Assembly (NCBI GenBank): GCA_040383485.1
Contig: JBEIDK010000101.1
Coordinates: 1-11,878 of the forward strand
Source: JBEIDK01 sp040383485
GTDB lineage: Bacteria; Bacteroidota; Bacteroidia; UBA4408
Length of the DNA stretch: 11,878 nt
Direction: 5' to 3'
Part shown: positions 7,193 to 11,878 of the stretch, piece after piece
Numbering within the stretch: position 1 is the stretch's first letter
Layout of the letters: every line of letters begins with the position of its first letter
Notes under the pieces: generated by a model
Databases searched by the model: none
What the model was told of the DNA's origin: nothing
What the model saw: the letters and a program-made list of their open reading frames with translations, nothing else
Position numbers and translations under genes: made by a program

Positions 7193-8125
7193 ATGATAAC
7201 AGTAAAAAAAATTACTATATTATTTTCGATAGCAATAATATTTTTATTGGCGGCTTGTCAAAAAGAAGTAGAAGTTAAACTTCCCGAAAGTAGCTACAAA
7301 TTAGTCCTTAATTCAATTCTTTCAAGCGATTCGGTTGTAAAGGTTTTAGTTTCAAGAAGTAAAAAGTTATACGTTGATGATGTTGCAAATTTGAAAATTA
7401 ATAACGCTGTTGTTAGCTTGTATGAAAACAATGTTTTTATTGAAATATTGCCAAGGTTTGAAGATGGCGTATATAAGTCTTTGAATTTTAAGCCGCAAAT
7501 TGGAAAAGAGTATAAGGTTATTGTTAGGGTTCCAGGCTATACAGACGCTGTTGCAAAGGAAACCATCATACAGCAAGCTGAAATTACCAATATAACTTTT
7601 CAAGATTCGGCTTTGATTTTAGAACAACAAATGATGGCAAAAGTATCTTTTGATATTGTTGATGTGCCGGGTACAAAAAACTATTATGAACTAAGCATTC
7701 AATCATTTTTTTATAACTATAACTTCAATCCAAATACCGGACAAATTATAGACTCAACAAAATTGCCTATACCTGCTTATTTAACAATTACGGATGAGGC
7801 GCTAAAGGAAAATTACGAAGGCTCTGGTCTAGATGGAGGTAATTATTATTATACCGACGCATTAGCTTTTACCGATAAGTTTTTTGATGGAAAAAACTTT
7901 AAGGTCAATGTATATTTTAGCAGTTATCAAGCCAATGTAGACACCTTAACCATTAGAATAAAATCGATGACTAAAAGTTATTATGAGTATAAGCGAAGTG
8001 TTAATTTACAAAGCAGTGTTGGCTCAAATCCATTTTCTGAACCAGTAAGGGTATTTACCAATGTAGAAGGAGGTTTAGGTATTTTAGGGTCATATACCGA
8101 AATTAGGAAAAAGGTTTCAAAATAA
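7193..8125 (+). CDS. DUF4249-family outer-membrane lipoprotein
   Basis: A 310-residue lipoprotein that I assign to DUF4249, a Bacteroidota family usually encoded directly after a TonB-dependent receptor. The signal peptide has a hydrophobic core (about 8-19) and lipobox LAAC (19-22). The family's opening pattern after the Cys is visible: a short acidic linker, then YKLVLNSILSSDSVVKVLVSRS, where an Ig-like/beta-rich domain starts, followed by NNAVVSLYENN. QKEVEV follows Cys22 and resembles the lysine/acidic lipoprotein export signals that send Bacteroidota lipoproteins to the cell surface. The gene starts 5 bp after the receptor stop and must be co-transcribed. By analogy it may act as a lid or capture partner for the receptor, but the molecular role of the family is not established. 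It ends 17 bp from the convergent trmB stop. Confidence 0.85.
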   Translation: MITVKKITILFSIAIIFLLAACQKEVEVKLPESSYKLVLNSILSSDSVVKVLVSRSKKLYVDDVANLKINNAVVSLYENNVFIEILPRFEDGVYKSLNFKPQIGKEYKVIVRVPGYTDAVAKETIIQQAEITNITFQDSALILEQQMMAKVSFDIVDVPGTKNYYELSIQSFFYNYNFNPNTGQIIDSTKLPIPAYLTITDEALKENYEGSGLDGGNYYYTDALAFTDKFFDGKNFKVNVYFSSYQANVDTLTIRIKSMTKSYYEYKRSVNLQSSVGSNPFSEPVRVFTNVEGGLGILGSYTEIRKKVSK

Positions 8126-8137
8126 TTAGTCAACCTT
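8111..8137. terminator. possible shared weak terminator between convergent genes
   Basis: AAGGTT (8111-8116) and AACCTT (8132-8137) can pair as a 6-bp stem over a 15-nt loop, spanning the DUF4249 stop codon and the 17-bp convergent gap. On the plus strand the tract ATTCTTT follows. No better terminator is available between the two operons, but the stem is short and long-looped and may be chance. Confidence 0.22.
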
Positions 8138-8142
8138 ATTCT

Positions 8143-8835
8143 TTAACCATCAATAAAAGCAACATAGCAAATATTAAATCCTTTGTCTGAAAATAATTTT
8201 TCATAATAGGTTTTTATCTGTTTTGTTTCTGCTGGAATAACCTCTTCATTAAAAGCTACCGACCCTTTGTTATATAAGTTATTGGTATAGCAAAGTATTT
8301 TGCACTTCCGTTCTTTTATTACCTCTAGCGTAAATAAAAACAATGGTTCATTGTCTGTTTTAAGTTGAATTACGCCACCTTTTTTTAGTATCTTTTTATA
8401 CTTATCTAAGAATCGAGGATGCGTCAATCTTTTTTTTTCACGTGTTTTTTGTGGTTGTGGGTCAGGGAATGTTATCCAAATTTCAGATACTTCATTTTCT
8501 ATAAAAGCATACGCAATGTTTTCAATTCGGGTGCGCAAAAAAGCAACATTTGGCATTTTGTTTTCTAGGGCATGTTTTGCACCAATCCAAATGCGGTTGC
8601 CTTTTAAATCGGCACCTATATAATTTTTGTTACTATTATTGGTAGCCATTCCAACAGTGTACTCTCCTTTGCCACAGCCAAGCTCAAGTACTATGTTGTT
8701 ATTGTTTTTAAAATACTCCGTATTCCATTTTCCTTGCAAATGAAATGGCTCTACCTCTTCTTTATTTTGTAGGTGTTGAAATACATTATCAAAAGTATCT
8801 ATCTGAGCAAAGCGCTCTATTTTTGACTTTGTCAT
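8143..8835 (-). CDS. trmB: tRNA (guanine-N7-)-methyltransferase TrmB
   Basis: TrmB transfers a methyl group from SAM to N7 of G46 in the tRNA variable loop. The 230-residue length is usual for the bacterial enzyme. The SAM-binding motif ELGCGKGEYT is at 51-60, with D76 in GADLKGNRI as the likely ribose-binding acidic residue. RTRIENI is at 101-107. The signature TFPDPQPQK is at 122-130, followed by RLTHPRFLDKYKKILKKGG. The KTDN motif is at 159-162, and the C-terminal T..E block appears as ETKQIKTYYEKLF (203-215). All core residues are present. It is the last gene of a minus-strand operon, with a single base between the trpS stop and this ATG, so translation is probably coupled to trpS. Confidence 0.96.
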   Translation of the reverse strand: MTKSKIERFAQIDTFDNVFQHLQNKEEVEPFHLQGKWNTEYFKNNNNIVLELGCGKGEYTVGMATNNSNKNYIGADLKGNRIWIGAKHALENKMPNVAFLRTRIENIAYAFIENEVSEIWITFPDPQPQKTREKKRLTHPRFLDKYKKILKKGGVIQLKTDNEPLFLFTLEVIKERKCKILCYTNNLYNKGSVAFNEEVIPAETKQIKTYYEKLFSDKGFNICYVAFIDG

Positions 8836-8836
8836 A

Positions 8837-9808
8837 TTATCTAAATCCTAATTTTTGTCTTACTTCATCAAGTTTTTCATTCGCAATTATAGATGCCTTT
8901 TTTTCTCCCAACGACAATTTCTCTTCTAGTAGTTTTTCATCTTTCATAAAATTATTAAAAGCAATTCTTTCGGCTTTAAATTTATCGCAAATCAATTCGA
9001 ACAACGCTTTTTTTGCATGTCCATAACCGTACCCACCAGTCAAATAATTATTTCTCATTTCGGAAATCAATTCGGGTGTGGCTAATAAACTATATAATTT
9101 AAAAACAGTGCAAGTGTCTGGATCCTTAGGTTCTTCAAGTGGTGTAGCGTCTGTAATAATTGTTTTAATTTGTTTTTCAAGTGCCTTATCGTCTAAGAAA
9201 ATATCAATAAAATTATGATAGCTCTTACTCATTTTTTGTCCATTGGTACCAGGCACAATCATTACCTGTTCATCTATCAGTGCCGAGGGCAATACAAAGG
9301 TGTCTCCAAAATTAAAATTGAAACTTGCGGCAATATCGCGTGCCATTTCTAGGTGTTGTAATTGGTCTTTTCCGACTGGTACCTGATTGGCCGAGTAAAG
9401 AATTATATCTGCAGTCATCAAAACAGGATAAGTAAATAATCCAGCATTTACATCGCTAAGCTTATCACTTTTGTCTTTGAAGGAGTGCGCATTGGCAAGC
9501 ATCGGAAAAGGTACAAAACAACTCAAAAACCAAGTTAACTCAGCAACTTGCGGCACCCTACTTTGTCTGTAAAATACATTTTTTTCAGTATCTAAACCAA
9601 AGGCCAACCATGCTGCTGCTACGGCATTTGTATTGTGCTTTCGTGTTGTGGCATCTTTAATAGTTGTAAGCGAATGCATGTCGGCAATAAATAAAAACGC
9701 CTCGTTCTCCTTTTTTTTCGACAGTTCAATGGCAGGTAGTAGCGCACCAAGTATGTTTCCCAAATGCGGAATGCCACTGCTTTGTATGCCTGTTAATACT
9801 CTATTCAT
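8837..9808 (-). CDS. trpS: tryptophanyl-tRNA synthetase
   Basis: A class I aminoacyl-tRNA synthetase that charges tRNA-Trp, 323 residues, close to the usual 325-340. The HIGH-class signature is PHLGN at 14-18 inside TGIQSSGIPHLGNILGA, and the KMSKS loop is at 192-196. Between them lie the tryptophan/adenylate-pocket segments expected in TrpRS: FIADMHSLT (40-48), the ADIILYSA stretch (133-140) and VGKDQLQHLEMARDIA (145-160). The anticodon-binding helical domain fills the C-terminus (about 205-320). The start is an ATG at 9808. It is the middle gene of the operon, 11 bp after the methyltransferase stop and one base before trmB. No T-box or trp leader is seen before it, so regulation by charged tRNA is not suggested. 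Confidence 0.97.
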   Translation of the reverse strand: MNRVLTGIQSSGIPHLGNILGALLPAIELSKKKENEAFLFIADMHSLTTIKDATTRKHNTNAVAAAWLAFGLDTEKNVFYRQSRVPQVAELTWFLSCFVPFPMLANAHSFKDKSDKLSDVNAGLFTYPVLMTADIILYSANQVPVGKDQLQHLEMARDIAASFNFNFGDTFVLPSALIDEQVMIVPGTNGQKMSKSYHNFIDIFLDDKALEKQIKTIITDATPLEEPKDPDTCTVFKLYSLLATPELISEMRNNYLTGGYGYGHAKKALFELICDKFKAERIAFNNFMKDEKLLEEKLSLGEKKASIIANEKLDEVRQKLGFR

Positions 9809-9819
9809 AAATCAATTAT

Positions 9820-11070
9820 TTATTCTGCTTTTGGCAGTTCTTTTCTAATCATTTTGGCCATGTAAAAACCATCACATTCATATTGTGCTGGCGAGTATCT
9901 TTTCTCTCCTTCAAGTTCAAAATTGGGATTATTCTTTAAAAATAATGCTACCTGTTCTTCGCCTTCCGACGGCAAAATACTGCACACAGCATATACAACC
10001 TTGCCTCCAATTTTTGTCATTTGTGCATACTGTTGCAAAAGTTGTTGTTGTTGCTCTTTAACACGTTCAAGTTCATTGGCCTGCAATATCCATTTACTAT
10101 CAGGGTTTCGGCGCAAAACACCTAGCCCGCTGCATGGCATATCAAGCAAAACACGGTCAGCAGTTTCATACAATCGTTTTACTACTTTTGTGTTTTCAAC
10201 TACCTTAGCTTCAATAATATTTGCTCCTGCACGCGATGCCCGTTTTCTTAATTCTTCAAGCTTAAATTCTTTATAATCGAGGGCAATTATTTTACCTTTA
10301 TTTTTCATGATTGCCGCAAGGTGCAGAGTCTTACCGCCCGAACCAGCGCAGGCATCAATTATTCGCATACCCGATTTGGCTTCTAAAAAATCACTTACCA
10401 ATTGTGATGCTGCATCTTGCACTTCGAACAAGCCATTTGTAAAAGCATCCGAACGAAAAACATTTCTGCTAAAAACCAGTTGCAAAGCATCGGGCGACAA
10501 TTCTTGTTCAGTAGTTTCTATGCCTTCGTGTTCCAATAAATCTTTTAGTTTTTCTCTACTAGTTTTTAAGGTATTAGCTCGTATAACCATGTTCGATGGT
10601 TTGTTTAGCGCTGTAGCAATAGCATCCCAATCTTTACCAAGTTCTTTGGCACATATATTATCAATCCAATCTGGATACGATTCACGAATTTTGCGTACAT
10701 TTTTAAATTTCTTTAGCCTTTCGGAAATGGAATCTACTGGCAATTCGTTTAGCGATTTATATTCGCCTAGGTCTTCACCTTTAAGCAAGGTTAAGGTGCC
10801 AAACAATTTCCAAAACTGAATAATAGTATAGTCAAACTCAATGTTGGCAGCGCTCAGTAAAAGCCTCCAGTTGCGCACCATGTCATAGGTAGTAGTTGCA
10901 GCAAAAGCCCTGTCGCGCACACCCCAAACCTTATTTTTTTTCATCATTTTCTCAATCGCCTTATCCATATAAACACCTTTTTCGAAAATATCAGTGATTG
11001 CAGCATATACCTCTTTGGCAACTATTTGTCGTGGACGGCTTAAAACTTTACGGCCTTTCTTTTTAATCAT
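9820..11070 (-). CDS. RsmB/NSUN-type RNA (cytosine-5) methyltransferase
   Basis: A 416-residue SAM-dependent RNA m5C methyltransferase of the RsmB/NOP family, which modifies rRNA (C967 in E. coli for RsmB); the exact target here is not proven. The N-terminal part (about 10-140) is helical and NusB-like, with RQIVAKEVYAAI and WGVRDRAFAATTTYDMVR. Motif I is DACAGSGGKT (239-248), the acidic residue after the next strand is in ALDYKE (263-268), motif IV is DMPCSG (310-315, C313) and motif VI is VCSILPSEGEE (362-372, with catalytic-position C363). CDGFYMAKM near the end matches the family C-terminus. The second residue of motif IV is Met and the motif VI tail is EGE where ENE is common. Residues 339-348 are glutamine-rich. 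It is the first gene of the rsmB-trpS-trmB operon, with a -7-like element upstream. Confidence 0.92.
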   Translation of the reverse strand: MIKKKGRKVLSRPRQIVAKEVYAAITDIFEKGVYMDKAIEKMMKKNKVWGVRDRAFAATTTYDMVRNWRLLLSAANIEFDYTIIQFWKLFGTLTLLKGEDLGEYKSLNELPVDSISERLKKFKNVRKIRESYPDWIDNICAKELGKDWDAIATALNKPSNMVIRANTLKTSREKLKDLLEHEGIETTEQELSPDALQLVFSRNVFRSDAFTNGLFEVQDAASQLVSDFLEAKSGMRIIDACAGSGGKTLHLAAIMKNKGKIIALDYKEFKLEELRKRASRAGANIIEAKVVENTKVVKRLYETADRVLLDMPCSGLGVLRRNPDSKWILQANELERVKEQQQQLLQQYAQMTKIGGKVVYAVCSILPSEGEEQVALFLKNNPNFELEGEKRYSPAQYECDGFYMAKMIRKELPKAE

Positions 11071-11102
11071 GTGTAGCGTGTTTTCATTTTATTGAAACGC
11101 CG

Positions 11103-11110
11103 CAAAACTA
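11103..11110 (-). promoter_or_regulatory. -7-like promoter element of the rsmB-trpS-trmB operon
   Basis: Read on the minus strand this is TAGTTTTG, an exact match to the TAnnTTTG -7 consensus used by the Bacteroidota primary sigma factor. It lies 32 bp upstream of the rsmB-like ATG, which implies a leader of roughly 25-30 nt. I see no TTG at the expected distance for a -33 element, so the assignment rests on the -7 half and its position. Confidence 0.45.
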
Positions 11111-11134
11111 ATCAAATATCATTAAAATTATTTG

Positions 11135-11154
11135 TAACTCTTTTTCCAGAGTTA
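11135..11154 (-). terminator. 7-bp hairpin downstream of yqgE
   Basis: TAACTCT (11135-11141) and AGAGTTA (11148-11154) form a perfect 7-bp stem with a 6-nt loop, about 53 bp after the yqgE stop and just upstream of the rsmB operon promoter element. No T-run follows on the minus strand, so as a classical intrinsic terminator it is weak. It could instead be an operator-like site or chance. Confidence 0.25.
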
Positions 11155-11207
11155 AAAGGTTGCATCTTATCTTTTCGAATAATAAAATAGGAGTAAAAAA
11201 AGTTTTT

Positions 11208-11768
11208 CTAATTCATCGATGGGTCTTCAGGAAAATTAGCAATTATGGCGTATTCTTTTCCCAAGTCTTTAAGCGTGTCGCGCCATAAATTTTTATTAGG
11301 TTCAAAAACGTATTTTCTTTTTATGTTGCCTACAAACCAAGATTCTTCTTTCAGCTCTTCTTCCAATTGGCCGGCAGCCCAGCCCGAATAACCCAAAAAG
11401 AAACGAACCTCATTTTCTTTTATCTTGCCTTCAATAATGAGTGTTTTCAAAGTATCAAAATGTCCGCCAAAAAATAATTTATTGGTAATGGGCCTACTTT
11501 CTTTTACAAGATTTCCTGCAGTATGCACGTAGTATAAATTGTCTTTGCTTACAGGTCCTCCCAAATAAACTGGCAAGCTTATGTTTCCAAAATCTTCAAT
11601 GGCTTCGTTGATGCGTAAGTCTATTTCTTTGTTCAATACAAACCCAATAGTACCATCGGCATTGTGTTCGCTTATCAGCACAACCCCTCTTCTAAAATAT
11701 AACTCATCTAAAATAGGGTCTGCAATTAAAATATTGCCTTTCTTAATGTTTTCAGGTTGTTCAATCAT
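11208..11768 (-). CDS. yqgE: YqgE/AlgH family protein
   Basis: A 186-residue protein of the YqgE/AlgH (DUF179) family, full length. Family landmarks are GNILIADPIL (11-20), the FRRGVVLISEH strand (25-35), GTIGFVLNK (39-47), the GGPV turn (70-73), FGGHFDTLK (100-108) and the signature GYSGWAAGQLEEEL (126-139), followed by W144. It is a soluble cytosolic alpha/beta protein with no signal peptide. Its biochemical role is not known; AlgH was linked to alginate regulation in Pseudomonas, which does not transfer to this organism. Its ATG overlaps the stop codon of the upstream rdgB gene by one base, so the two are translated from one message and probably coupled. The next gene downstream (rsmB-like) appears to have its own promoter. 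Confidence 0.95.
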   Translation of the reverse strand: MIEQPENIKKGNILIADPILDELYFRRGVVLISEHNADGTIGFVLNKEIDLRINEAIEDFGNISLPVYLGGPVSKDNLYYVHTAGNLVKESRPITNKLFFGGHFDTLKTLIIEGKIKENEVRFFLGYSGWAAGQLEEELKEESWFVGNIKRKYVFEPNKNLWRDTLKDLGKEYAIIANFPEDPSMN

Positions 11769-11878
11769 TACAATTGTTTTAAAAACTGAATCAACTTTTC
11801 AATTGCCTTTGCTCTATGACTCAATTTGTTTTTTTCTTCGTTGGGCATCTCTGCAAAAGTAGTACCATAACCATCGGG
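11768..11878 (-). CDS. rdgB: C-terminal end of RdgB/HAM1 non-canonical purine NTP pyrophosphatase (5' part outside window)
   Basis: The 36 visible codons read PDGYGTTFAEMPNEEKNKLSH and continue with RAKAIEKL up to a TAA stop. The combination F.PDG...TFAEM..EEKN..SHR..A...L..FL is the C-terminal signature of the HAM1/RdgB family (about 190-200 residues), which hydrolyses dITP, XTP and related deaminated purine nucleotides to monophosphates and keeps them out of DNA and RNA. The SHR motif contacts the purine base in the family. The stop and the yqgE start form TAATG with a one-base overlap, which indicates an rdgB-yqgE operon with translational coupling. Only the last fifth of the gene is present; everything 5' is outside the window. 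Confidence 0.88.
   Translation of the reverse strand, partial: PDGYGTTFAEMPNEEKNKLSHRAKAIEKLIQFLKQL

Noticed and set aside
4797..8125. SusC/SusD polysaccharide utilisation locus
   Set aside because: The second gene is a DUF4249-type lipoprotein, not a SusD-like helical protein, and no glycoside hydrolase or regulator is adjacent.
8126..8142. Space for a small RNA or gene between convergent operons
   Set aside because: Only 17 bp separates the two stop codons.
10020..10060. CAA/CAG-type microsatellite giving a glutamine-rich run in the rsmB-like protein
   Set aside because: Only a few Gln codons in a predicted helix between motifs IV and VI; mixed codons and short length make it ordinary.
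10307..10819. 170-codon open frame on the plus strand
   Set aside because: It lies fully antisense to the rsmB-like gene, whose motifs are unambiguous. The translation has no recognisable domain and is serine-rich, as expected for a shadow frame.
1..11878. CRISPR arrays, tRNA or rRNA genes, insertion sequences, attachment sites
   Set aside because: No regularly spaced repeats, no tRNA-like cloverleaf or CCA context, and no transposase or integrase frames were seen; almost all of the sequence is taken by recognised genes.

Overview
The window looks like chromosomal DNA of a member of the Bacteroidota, most likely a Chitinophagales/Sphingobacteriales-type lineage; the rank below phylum is a guess. 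Evidence for the phylum: AT-rich DNA (about one-third G+C by eye), genes without clear Shine-Dalgarno sites, a -7-like TAnnTTTG element, an outer-membrane TonB-dependent receptor with an N-terminal carboxypeptidase-regulatory-like domain paired with a DUF4249 lipoprotein, and an M13 peptidase lipoprotein.

Layout. 1-2285 (minus): a ten-helix EamA/DMT-family transporter followed by tilS, which runs off the left edge. 2286-2557: divergent intergenic region. 2558-4597 (plus): a zinc metallopeptidase of family M13, closed by a strong intrinsic terminator (4620-4655). 4663-4723: a second, different long hairpin of unknown nature. 4797-8125 (plus): a two-gene envelope operon, TonB-dependent receptor plus DUF4249 lipoprotein. 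It converges, with 17 bp between stop codons, on a minus-strand operon (11070-8143) that reads rsmB-like rRNA m5C methyltransferase, trpS, trmB. 11208-11878 (minus): yqgE/algH and, overlapping it by one base in a TAATG junction, the last 36 codons of an rdgB/HAM1 gene that enters from the right edge.

How the genes fit together. Two themes alternate. The first is RNA and translation quality: tilS (lysidine at tRNA-Ile position 34), trmB (m7G46 of tRNA), an RsmB/NSUN-type m5C methyltransferase and trpS; rdgB (clearing of dITP/XTP) is a related housekeeping function. The second is the envelope: a surface receptor/lipoprotein pair for import of an unidentified ligand, an M13 peptidase probably facing the periplasm, and an inner-membrane DMT transporter. 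I see no mobile element genes, CRISPR array, tRNA or rRNA gene, prophage or defence genes. I do not find a clearly novel multi-gene system here. The least explained items are the 61-bp imperfect hairpin before the TonB operon and the ligand of that operon.
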